Positions 27,305 through 40,221 of a DNA stretch of 64,000 bases are shown here, one piece after another (the stretch's first letter is position 1; every line of letters starts with the position of its first letter). The translations under genes were made by a program, and so were the position numbers. The stretch covers positions 13,659,690 through 13,723,689 of the forward strand of contig NC_135999.1 of assembly GCF_048128805.1 (NCBI RefSeq). The letters run 5' to 3'. The notes under the pieces are model-generated. The model searched no databases, was not told the DNA's origin, and saw only the letters and a program-made list of their open reading frames with translations. Source of the DNA: Centroberyx gerrardi. Lineage: Eukaryota > Chordata > Actinopteri > Beryciformes > Berycidae.

Positions 27305-28644
27305 TGTATAGGCATGCATGTGTTTGTGAGCATTTGTCAAGACCTGGAAGAGTGGCGATGAGGAAAGTGAGAAGCCATCTGATCCTGGCTGTTTGACCAA
27401 AGGCAGAGCTCCAGCTGTGTCCTGGGCCAGAGTGGCCTCAAAGGCAACATCCCCAAATGCTGTGGCCTGGGTCTCTGGCTGGGCCTTGTCCTGCAAAACA
27501 CACACACAATTCTATAACATTATCTGCTATAACTCCTTAATTTTGTTTCCAATAAAACCTTTTTGTATCTTACCAGGATCTTGAATCTGTAGAGCAGAGA
27601 GGGAGCATCAGCCAGGCAGCCATACTCTTTGTTAGTGGGGTTATACTTCGGGACGTAGCCGTCTGCTCCGGTGCAGAGGAAGACTTTCTCAATGCTGCAA
27701 GAGAAGGAGTCACCCAGGTTCTGGACTGGGTCCACCATCACACGACCATAGATGGAGGAGCCTGAATCGAAGGAGAGATGTATTATAGTGGAAGAAGTGC
27801 AAAGAGGGCTTCACTGAGGGTGATTGATTGAGGTTTTTAGCTGTAATGATTATTCAAATCCCCTGGGGGGCGCTGGTGTAGTACCTTCTGAAAAGGCAGC
27901 ATCAGTCCCCTCGCCAAAGCCCATGGAGCCATCAGACAACCACAACTCCCTCTTGGACAGCAGGAACATCTGAGTGTTGAGGCTGAACTCAGCTGCCACC
28001 GGGTCGCTCACCTGGAACACAGAGCAAGAACAGATCATGATGTTGGCTGTTCATGAATTTGACAAAGTCTTAAGTCTTAAAGTCTTATTTTTCTTAAACA
28101 AGGAAAAACATCAGGTAGCATTATCTTGATACTAATAGTTGTCTGCCTTATTCTGCCTTGTTTCAAGATGTTTACATGTTCAAAAACAGGTGAAACTGCA
28201 CTGGAAAAAAGTTAAACAATCCAATCTGATTAGTGGATTTTCTAAATCATGCCAGTAGATTTTTGTCAGGAGAGGCTAACCTGTTGGAAGCGTATGTCCA
28301 TGTCAAAAGTGAGGGGCTCTCTTGGGTGGCAGACAGGAGGGATGCTGAACTCCCCGTTGGGAGAGGCACTGCAGGGGATGAGCTTCACTGTGTAGGTCCC
28401 AGAGTAGTCACGCACCTAGAGGTCACACCGACACACAGGTACAATTTCAGTAAGGGGGTTTGTGATCATCTTGCCACGACAGACAAGTCTTGACGGTACA
28501 GTAACTCACAGCAAAGTCTGAGACATAGCTCCACTGCTGCATGGGCTGGTTGTAGGTAGGCTCAGTCCTGACCAGGGAGAGAGTGAATGTCAGCCCAGGA
28601 TGGTCCGCACACATCACCATAGATGCCAGGCTAGTCCCTGAAAA

Positions 28645-28680
<36 letters not shown>

Positions 28681-31600
28681 CATACATCTTTAAAGGTGCA
28701 TTATGGCAAAACTAAAACTCCTGGCCCTGGTGACTGTGTTTGTATTTATAGAGTGTTGCTGCTATTTGTTTCCCAACTGTAAAAGCAGTGGGGTCATTTT
28801 GACATTTGCTGAAATGACCTCTGGTGCTTTCACACAGGAAAGACCCCCAGTGTGGAACTCCAGAAATAGATGGAGAGAGGATGTGGGCTACAGGGTAATC
28901 CAATAGGAGATGGTTATATAGAATGACCCCACTGGACGGGTTTAGGGTGTGTGTATGTGCGTGCATGTGTGTGCCACTCCCATACCTGGATGAGACATAA
29001 CAAACTGTCCCCTGAAGCGAGCCTCTGTCTTGAAGTTGACCACCAGACGGCCCTCTTCATTGATCCGCATACTGGTGGGGTACATGGCTCCTACGAGAAC
29101 AAAATCACACTTTCACAACATAGACTCACCGTTATCAGACAAATGAATATTATACACATGAATGTCATTTTGTTGCTCCGTAAGCCCCAGCAGGGAGCAG
29201 CATTGGTTTGAGACTGTACCTTGAAGCTCAGCCTCAGGTGGGCTGCCAATGCCGTCCTGCCACAGAATAGCTGTGTCATACACAAAGGTGAGTTTGAGCT
29301 CTGACTGCAGGTCAAAGTGCTGCCAGCCGCCCACGGCCACAGGGGAGTGGAAGACGTAGGACACAAACAGAGGCACGCGCAAGGTGACGTAGGACTGGAC
29401 CAAGTTCAGCACCTAAATAGGCAGGAATACAGTCAGACAATGTCAAGGATGATGGAGAGAGTATCTCTGTATGTGTGTGTATATGCAAGTGTGTGTCTTC
29501 TATCTCCTACCTGTCCGTCGGTGCCTATGGAGCCTCCGCAGTCATTCAACAGCTCGGACATGTCGTAGTAGCTGGTGAACTCCCAGAGGCAGGCCTCCAG
29601 GTTGAGGTTCCTGTAGAAGCGCAGAGAGTTGGCAGAGCGCATGGCGACGCTGTATTGGTAGGGTGAAGTCTCGCCGATGATCTCTGGGTTCTTGGTGGCA
29701 TCCGTGATGAAGCCGTGGCCAGTTTGGATCTCGTTGAAGTCCAGCAGGTTGGAGCAGCGGTGGTTGCCCACACGTGTGCCGTCAGGGCTCAGGGTGAGCT
29801 CAAAGTTGGACAGAGGTCTCGTGGAGATTACTGGTAACATGCCTGGTGAGAGAGAAGAGCTTCTACTTGTCAAAAAAGACAAGGATTTTTTTTCGCTGTC
29901 CCACTGTGAGACCACACAACCAATGACTCTTAGTCTAATGAGGAAAATATCCCAAAGGTTGCAACAATGTTTACTACTCACCATCCATGTGAGGCATGTT
30001 GATAGTCAGTTTGATGAGGTTGGGGAAGTCCGGGTCATCTGGGCCTGTGTAGCGGATCTTAGCAGAGAAAGGTTCAGCTCCCACAGTACCAGCAACACGA
30101 GGCTGACACATACCTGCAAAGGAAGAAACTCATGTAGTGTAAACAGTCTAAAGGAAAGACAGAAGATTTTAATCAGTCCCACAGTCGTCTCCTGAGTCCC
30201 ATCCGCCCTCCACTCACCTTCCTCCTTGCTGATCGCAACAATGGGGCTGGACAGCTCCAGGCCAGCGTCTCCATTGGCATTGAAGGCCCTTGCTGCACAC
30301 TGAATCCTGGAGCCGGCCTGGAAGTAGATGGAATCCAAGGTGATGGACTTGGTGTTGGTGAAGAAAGTGTTAGTGTCCACCTCCCTCATGGGGCTGGTCA
30401 CTCCATCCGACCCGGTGGGGGCGCTGACCAGCCAGCGGTACTGGGTCAGAGTGTCGTTGATGTTCTCCGCAGAGCAGATCGAGCCCGTTTTGTCAAAGTC
30501 ATGGTACTTAGGGTTGCAGGCCTGCATGACATGGAAAGGTAGGAGATGGAAGGAAAAAAACTGTTGTTATAACAGATTTGAATATATCCTTTTCTAATAT
30601 TCACAGTAAGAGCTGATTGAGATTTGAAAATCCAATGATTGCTAAATAACATGCAGCAATGAAACAGAGAAATGATACTTTTGGTTGCAGACCTTCACTT
30701 TCTGAACAAAATGCTCACTATCTGTCATTACTGGTATAAGCAGAGTGTGGAGGAGTCTGTGTGCATCTCAAAAGCAGCAGTCCACTCACCGTCACACACA
30801 CAACAGGATAGCCAGTGAGAGGTTGAGGCTTGTCTTTGGCCCGCACCGTGTCGTCGTACATGAACAGGGAAACCACCTGGGGCACGGCAGGGAAGGTGAC
30901 GTCTGCCACGCTGTCCATCTCCTCAATGTACACAATGGCCTTGTTCATCTAGTGAGGAGAGGACAGGAGTAGAAGTTAGTTAGTAGTTCACTTCCAACAC
31001 TGACTTTCAACATTTTAACTGGGTTTAACTCTTCATGTAAATCCATCCATTCATTCATTCAATCTATAGTTAAAATGCAAAACAATGACTTTGACTGAGA
31101 GAACGTGAGTGGTGCATGCCCAATGTAGGGTATATGGTTAGAATGCCACAGTTCTGTTTATAGGTCCGTCTACTGTTTGGCTCTGGTGGGACATTCCCCC
31201 CAGCATCCCATTCCAGAGGGAAAAGCTTTTTATAAGACACTGCGATTCGGGCGTGCTGACAGCCATGGCAGCTGCTGCCTGGCTATTTTAACACGGGCCG
31301 ACATGACAGGGCGCATGCTCACGTGTGTAGGTATGCAGCACTGTATATGCATGTGCCCATAGCCCCGTTGAGAATATTTTGATGGTGTATATTTGTGTGT
31401 GTGTGTATGCCATGTGGCCTCCATCTCACCTGTATTTCAGCCACCATGTACTCGTCAGGCTTCATGTGTACAGTGAAGGCCTCTCTCATCTCTCTCTGCC
31501 CGTCATACAGGATCTCAATCTCCACAAAGTGTTCCTTCTCACCCTCCTTGAACTCCACATCTGAGAAACACACACAGTGAAGTGAGCTATGACCACAAGC

Positions 31601-34600
31601 ATAAACATCTCCAACATAAACACATTATTCATATCAAGAAGCGCTGTGCAGGTTGCTGGGTGTATTTCTAAAAGGAATGGCTTTGTAATGTTGTTTGACT
31701 TGTTTGACTACAAGTCATTACACTTGTTTGTCATTGCACATTTCATATAGTTTTGGTGTACAGTCCTAATTGGCTCAGTCACGTTCAAAGCCATTGTAAA
31801 ATACCTGATAAACTCACACCTCTGTTTAAATATTAATGCACCAGCATTGCAGAGATTACAATGTGTTGCTTAGCAACTACTTTGTTTAGCTACTGTTCAA
31901 GAACTATATTGCTTGGTGTTATTTTATTACTGTTTTATTGTTACTGATTATTACTGATTAGTTTATAAAGGGTGTTTTTTTTCTCACAATGGTGTGTTAC
32001 CACCATTTTATAAAAGCAATAAGCCGCTCGAGGCTATTTCATGTTGTGCTTAGTAATCTTAGTAATCTAAAATCACTGTAAAGCACCTCCTCTTGTGGCT
32101 TATTGCTTAATTAGACACCCCATTAAGCCAGTCCCTCACCCTCTGACAGTGGGTTGTAGTCTTCTCCTGAGGTTGCGGAGCCGTCCTTGGTGTGCACTCT
32201 GACCACTGAGACCTTAGAGGTGTCTCCAACACGCAGGATAGGAATCTTCACAATCGCCAAGTCCCCTTTCACCTGGGGTTCCCGCACGCTGTACTTGATC
32301 TCAGAGAAACGGATGATGGACTCTAAGAAGAGGAAGCAAATTGGGCTTAGACATTAGGCCAAAATACCATCTCCATTATGTGAATCAGCATGTTTTTACT
32401 CATTTACTGTATTTGAACCTCAAACCTCCAAACAGAATGGTCTTTGGGTATAAATAAAAGAAAATATGGTGAAGTATAGGTGATATTTTACTAAAGGTGT
32501 TTGATTTAGCTTGTTACGAATACTTTGATGCCAGCAGAGCACGTACTGTCTTTCTCATCTGTGATTGTGACCAGCGCTTCCTTCTGCTCCCCAATGGAAG
32601 CTCCGAAGGACGACTTGCTCTTGGGACTTCCCAGGACCAGGCGCAACTCCTCGTCCTCCTCATAGACAGAGTCATCCACCAGGCTTACTGTACATGGCTT
32701 CTCACTCTCGCCTAGGGAAAAATGGTTAACATACACAGATAAGCTCCTGCAGGGTACTTTAGATGTAGCAAACAGGAATAGATATACAGTCGTATAACAA
32801 GAAAGAAAGAGAGAGCAAGAGAGAGAGGAGAGGAGGGGGAGGTGGGGGTCTCTCACCTGGTAGGAAAGTGATGATTGATGCATCAGTGTTGGGCCTCTCG
32901 TTGTAGTCCATCATAACCTGAGCAGAGCCCTGGCGAGTGTAACAGCGCACCGTGGACCTGAGGCTAATGTCTCCACTGCGGTACACGATGGCCTTTATCT
33001 CCCCATCAGCCTCATCCACCTTATAGCTGCCTTCCTTAAACTGCACCTTAGGCACTGCAAAGACAACAGTCAGGCTATGTTACAAGAGAAACTCGCTGCT
33101 TTTGTGTGAAGCTACTGACTACATTTTGCATTCATGCTGCATATTTTTCTTGAATTGTATGTAAAGAGCACATTATACAACTGAAAAGTCATATAGAACA
33201 TTCTTATTATTTATATCTGTAAATTGACAGTATTTGGACATAAATGATTGTGTGTGTGTGTGTGTGTCTTTGAGACTCACAGTCGCTGACTGAATCATTG
33301 ATGGTGATGATGGTCTTGCTGGGTTCTCCCAGCACAGCATTCATTGGCATCCGTAACACGAGGTCAAAGGTCTCAGGCCCCTCCAGCTCCGGCTGACCCA
33401 GGTCATCCAGGATGGTCACTCTGAATGTCTGCATGGTCACTCCAGGGGCAAAGTCCAGGTTACGACTAATGCCAACATAGTCCAGTCCAGCTGCCAGAGA
33501 GAGAGAGGTAGCCCAGTCAGCAAGTGACATTGTAATGCAATATCATGACTGAACATCATGGTGCTGTAGAAGTGCTGGTCTTACCTTCTGCAGAGACAGG
33601 ATCACTTTTCCTGGAGCGGACGGTGACAGTAGCGGTCTTGGACAGGTCAGTGCCTGTCCTCCAGACTTTCACCTCAACATAGCCTGAACTCTCATCCACC
33701 AAGTACTCAGGCTCCCCAAAATACAGGGAGGGCTCTGTGGAGTTTGGGAAGAATAGATAAGTATAATGGATAAATGCTTCAGATGGGACAGTTTCAAACT
33801 ACTCTTGGTGTACTTTTTTCATGGAAAAATCATCCTAAAAGAGTTACCAAAACAGCATAAACTGTGAAATGATATGAAATAACTATATCACCATGTCATT
33901 TTGAGATCATTTGAATTGCATTTTTTCTGTTCAGTTTTGTTGCTTGTCTGAACAACAGTCCTTTTTAGAAGGATAGAGCATTCAAGAGTCTGGGCATTCA
34001 AATGTTTGGCTAATTGCTGTATATTTAGACTACATATTTTGCAGCTTTGAACTCAAGGACAGACAGTGGCATGGATGGCTGAGTCAGCTCCCTCATTTTT
34101 GACTCTGCACAGGAAGAGAGCTGTCATCCCTCTTATCCTGTCCTCATTCACCCTTCCTCCCCCACTTATCTAAAGCCAGACAGCGCTGTCTGAACTCAGT
34201 GCCAAAGGGTCGAGGAGACACCTGAAGAATAAAGTGTGTGTGCATGTGTGTGTGTGTGCATGCACAGAACTTTGCGCACAGGGGAGGGATGTTCCCAGTG
34301 TCTGATGATAGAGCAGCTGATAAGCGCTATGGAGGGGGGGCGGCATAGACAGAGAGGCAACCTTCCACTCTGCAAAGGCAGAGGGCAAGAATTCAGTCCA
34401 CTGGAACACATCGTCAATTCATCTCTCCTCACTCCCCTATAAAGCCTGTGTTCATCACTCTCTTACAGATCAACTGATAGAGCTGCAGATTTAGGTCTTT
34501 ACCCTTTTTTTTTTTACGATAATCTCCTATATTCACTGTTGCACTGAGGGTGCACTGAGGGTAAAAAGCTGACAAATGGCAGAAAAGTAAGAGATAGAGA

Positions 34601-34911
34601 GTAATTTATAGTGTAACTTATTGATCCTTGAACAGAAATGTCAGATCTGGTCTAAGGGTGGTTTAGAAGTTGACTGATGCCACAATGGACAACCGCTGCC
34701 GAGGGAAGGATAGCTGGCACACTTTCAATGCCTCTCAGCCACCAAGCTAACTACTTAGTACCAAGGGGATGAGCGGGAAATGTATGGGGAAACGAGTGCC
34801 AACATGGCAACCTTAAAGATCAGTGGGAGGAAGAGCCAGACAAATAACAATAGAGGCTTGATGCTGGCCAGAGTCCAAACCACAGGTTTACTCAGCCAGG
34901 CAGATGGCTTT

Positions 34912-34988
<77 letters not shown>

Positions 34989-37900
34989 CACACACAAACA
35001 CACACACAAACACATACACATTCATCCAGCTTTATGGAGGGGGTGTTACTTCAGGACCCACCAAGAAGTGGAGCCACAATGGAGGTTTACATTGAGGAGT
35101 CTCCTCTTGTCTCTTCACATGTCTGGGAATGTACACTGATTATTTATACATAAAGTTCAATTGTACTCCAGTTCCAAATTGCTCGGGAGGGAGGCTTGCT
35201 GTGTGAGTGTGTCTGTCACTACAACAAGCAAGTCCAGGAAATTAGCCTTGGTGAATGGTGGGAGAGATGGAGGAGAGGGACAGCAGGGTGAAATGAGTCA
35301 GGCAGACTGGCTGTAAAAGAAAAGCCCAGAAAGGCCTCAAGGAATTTACGAATTTTATGCTACCATTTGTCAAGTTTGTTGAGACATGTTATGTTCTTTG
35401 AGGGATTTCTATCTGAAAATGAAAACAGGCAGTGACCAATTTCCGATAACAAAGTTTGATTTATAGTTTAAAAAGAACACGTTCCTCCTCAAGTTGAAAA
35501 TGGATCTTGAGTCTTAGATATCTGCAACACAAATAAGCTCAACACTGCACTGAATACCATCAAACGGAGGGACAGAGTGTAAACATGCCTGTCATGTGAA
35601 ATCCCTGCACAATACTCCCTCTCTCTCCACCACCTGCCTTTTGGTCCCTGCAGACAAAAGGATGCCCTCTGTTTCCCCCTGTGCTCCACTGAATGCCAAT
35701 GAGGAGGGGGCAACTCTGGAGCACAACATGTTTAAAGTCCTTTTATCTGTCAGACAGGGTATAGTGTAGCATAACATCGACTGAAGTTGCCATTCTCTCT
35801 CTCAACACCTGCCTATTGTTATCTTGTTTCCAGCGGTCAGTGGCTTTAACAGGCCGGCAGACAGACAGCCAAACAGACAAAACGACAGACAGACACACAG
35901 GCAGAAAGACAGAGTATATTGGATGATGAAGTGTGTAAACAGAAGTGCAGCAGTTGGACTCAAGGGAAAGGATATGGACATGGAAAACATTATAATGCAA
36001 ATACAGCATACAGGGCTTTGGTCTTTGTCTTGAGGGCTTTGCTTATGGCACCATGAGTGCACTTTGGGCGGATTAATGATGTGCAGAGACCAAAGTGGCA
36101 CAGTAGAGCAGGGTAGTGCATCAAAGGACAACAGGATCACCCACACCTGCCACCGCACAGTAAACGATGCCACCTTCCCTTGACTTTGTATTAAGTAACT
36201 CATGAGTCAAAATTAGACTTGCATGGCCACACTAACCTTTACAGCCACAGAAATCTTATAAAATCTTATAAAATCTTAATTTATCAAATGTTCAACCATT
36301 TGATCAAATATATTTATAATGTAATGCAAGTATAAACATCCCGTCATGTGTAAATAATTCCATTGTTTGGCCTTTGTCATGCACTGATGATGGTTGCCTA
36401 GACAGAAATGTTTACATTCTGGACTTATTTTGCACTGGATTAAATAATGAAACGATCGAACGAATGAAACAAAAAACTATTGTGCCTATTCATAGTATTC
36501 TCTTACATCATCACACGGCCATCTTGGTAGGAAAATAACAGGTGATTGTAATAAATTAACAGGCGATTATAATCAAACGACAGCCACAGCCAATGAACTG
36601 TTTATATTGTAAGGCACCATATTGGTAGGACATGCATGTGACATCATGGGAATACTATGAATACTATCTCTGTTTTTCCATTTGATGAAAAGGCATAACT
36701 CAAAGTCTGTTGGGGTGAGTATGTGTAAGTGTGTACAGCAGTCAGCATGGTCTTGACTGTTGCTATGATGTAACAGTCTCAATGACTGAGTTCAGTTAAC
36801 AGTACTGATGATTTGTTGATGACTGGTGATTATTGAGCTTCAGTGGTCAGACTGTTAACTGTGAAGTGCCCGCTCTGCTTCAACACTGCCATAACCAGCC
36901 ACCCCACTCACCGTCATCGCTGTCTGCCAAGATGGTGACCTTGGCGCTGGGGAAGCTGGCGCCCACCTGGCCCCCCATGGGCATGCTGAGGGTGACATTG
37001 AAGCTCTCCTCCTCCTCGTACAGCGAGTCGTCGATGATGATGATGCGGCAGAGTTTCTCGCGCTCGTCCTTGTCAAAGCGCAGCACGCTGGTGTGGTCCT
37101 CAGGTCGTGTGATGTAATCGGAGTAGGACAGCACAGTGCTGGGTATGGTGCCGGTGGCCGTGGCTGAGGATAAAGATCAGATAAGATGAAACTTTATTGA
37201 TCTCTGTGGGAAAATTAGGTCATTGCAGCAGCACTGACCTAATTGACTCAGATGAGAGTTGTCGTTTCAAGAAACATTATCTTGTCAGTATCATTCTAAT
37301 ATCAAATGAGAGCTTCATATTTAACTATTTGAAGTTTTTGATGTGTGGTCTCTGTATGTGCCATTTGAATGTGTTTTTGTGTAAATGGCTACCCAAGGTG
37401 CTATCCATTCTTTTAGAGAGAATGGTGACTAAAGACAGATTTGCCTTACCTTGCTGAGTGTAGCAGACAACCATGAGCTCCTGGCTGGCATCTCCCGAGC
37501 GGCGGACTGGCACCAGCAGCTCTCCAACATCCTCCTCGATCTTGTACTCTGCCTGGGGGATGAACACAGTCGACTCTGGAAGAAACCAAGAAGATGAGTT
37601 ATTTTGTATAAGAAACGCATTTATCAATAATACATTCATTTAACTCTATGAGGTCTACAAGAGGTCAGGGTTTATATGTTCAAATAACTCAAACATCAGA
37701 TTCCTACCATCTCCAGGGTCCACGATCTCCACTGTTGCGGTGTCGGGAAACTCCAGCACAGCCATGACTGGGTCTGACAGCTGTATCTCAAAGGTCTCAG
37801 AGGTCTCAAACTCCTGGTCTGTGAAGATCTTCACCTTCCAGGTGGCCGTGGTCTGGCCAGGGTTGAACTGGACCTGCTTCTGGGCCTTTCCACGGAAGTC

Positions 37901-40183
37901 TTTGTCTTTCTCGGCTGTGCCATCCTTGGTGGCGATACCTGAGGCGAAGGGAGGGCAAGACACACAAGTTTTGAGATAATTGAAATGAGAGATAATTGTT
38001 TAATTTAGTGGGAATGAGAGTTCTGAAAACACTGTAGCTTAGCACATTGCACACATTGTGTTGTACTTCAATGTTAATGTTGCAAAGCATGGAGTAATTA
38101 TCCCAGTATTTAGACAATGCATATCATATAGAGACTTACATAAAGCTGAAGTGAGCTGATACTATAGTAGTAGCATGCTTCTGCATGCTCCGAACCCATA
38201 GAATAACACAACAGATTTTGTGAGATTCCTGTGCTTTATACTAATTTAAAATCTGTATCAATGCCATTGTTAATTCACTGATATGGCCTTCTTTGTTACT
38301 TTTTGTCCCCACTATCCTCTAAGACAGTAATAAACACAGGGGCATTAGATTATTATTGCCTCATTGTATGCCAGTGTTGGACGTAGCCAAACAGACCGAC
38401 ATGTTGACATTACCTCGTGACCTTTACCAGGAAAGGTCATATGTGCTCTCAATCAAACCACCCTTTTCACAGACAGGACAGGAAATGGAGCCCCAGTCAA
38501 ACAAGACAACAGAGTATAGGCGCCGTTCAGGACATGACTATTTGGCTGTGAGTGCGGTGTTAAGTTTTAAGTTCAACCATGGGGGTAAACTGAGGACAAT
38601 GCTGCAGCCCTAGCAGGAATCAGCATAGATTTTCAGTGAGAAGGTTAGCTGATGTTTTATAGTGACACTGCCCTTTGAAATGGCAAGGTAATAACAGATA
38701 AATACAGTCTAAGGGAACTGTTAAAGGGGTAATAATTCTTTGACAAAATGACAGTTTAATAAGGGCATGTTGTCTAGTCTTGTCATCCTTCATATAACTG
38801 CCATCACAGCTATTAGTGATAGGTAGTGAAAGTGCTATTAGAGGAATCCAGATCCTTGCTCTAATGGGCAACAAAAACTCTTCCATTTGTCCAAAAAACT
38901 AAGAGAGTTGAGAAACAAAAATAACAAGCTAAAGTCAATACAGTTCATGCATAATTAAGGTTAGTAGTTATACAGTTATGAAATAAAATCAAGTTATGGT
39001 AACACTTTACAATGGTCTTATTCCAGTGTGTTAACCTATGGAAAAGTATTGTAAGTACACAGTATTACTGTATAGGTACTTGATGAAAATCTCCCTGATA
39101 CATAATGTACTTACAACAGTATAACAAACCATTATCTTCATTAAAATGGTGTTGTTACACTGTTGTAAATACATTATGTATTAGGGAGATTTACACTTTT
39201 CCATTAATATGAATTCTATTATAATAATTCCATTGATACACAGGTATATACACTGGAATGAAGCCATTGTAAAGTGTTACCTAAAGTTACTGTATTCAAT
39301 TCAAAATCCAATGAGGAGCAAGTCCTGACGGATGCTAAACAAAGGACTGTCAACACTTACTGATGAAGGAGGTTTCCCCCAGGTAGCCTCTGCGTCTGAG
39401 CGTCACCTCCAGGAACTTGGCATCCTCATCCACTAAGTAGTACTCCTTCTCCAGAGAGATCCAGGCCCAGTTGAGCCGGAATGGCTGGGGCTTTAGTTTG
39501 TTTCCACCTGAAAGAGAGAAAGCTTAATACACCAGCACTTCCTGCAAGAGACCCATCCACTGCACAGTACAATAGGGAAACAATCTATTTTGCTCATGTT
39601 AGGAGCCACTGAGGCATCTCAGCTGCTATCCGTTTGAGCTCAAGGATAAAAGGAATCAGAGAGGGGGCATTTTAAATTTGGAAGGGTAACATGATAACTT
39701 AATACCGGGGCTTCCCTAAACCCCACTTGACTGGGCCCAAGTGTTGCTTTGTTTCTCATTTCCTCCTTTTCTCATCCACACTCTGTCTCTCTCAACCCCT
39801 CTCACTCTTTGTCTTTTTTGCAGCCTTCTTAGCCTGAGCTCAGGCTCTCCCCTCTCAACGGGACAGAGGCAAAGCAGACTGAATGGGTCAAATACAGACA
39901 CAGATAAATGTGGGCTACTTATGGAAAACACCTTTTTTATCATATGTTAGTTTTATTTCTTTTAATGAGCTGGCCTTTCATCTAATATCTGCCCCACTCC
40001 TCACCCCAACACACCCCACACCCTGTCAGTCTCCCTCTCTCTTTTTCTGTTTCTCTCCAAGAAGATATAGCTTAATTGTAAGCCGGGAGTTATATGGTAA
40101 AATTTCAGGGCCAGAGTGAGAAGTGAGGCTCCTTTATGCTCCATTAGTGACCTCAAAGGGTGATCGCAGGGTCACACACACAC

Positions 40184-40221
<38 letters not shown>

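Larger units (their letters stand above)
33735..36911 (-). other. frem3: frem3 intron 6
   Basis: A 3.2-kb intron without coding signals. It contains a long CA microsatellite (34912-34985) and a foldback repeat (36488-36662), listed separately. Confidence 0.8.
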
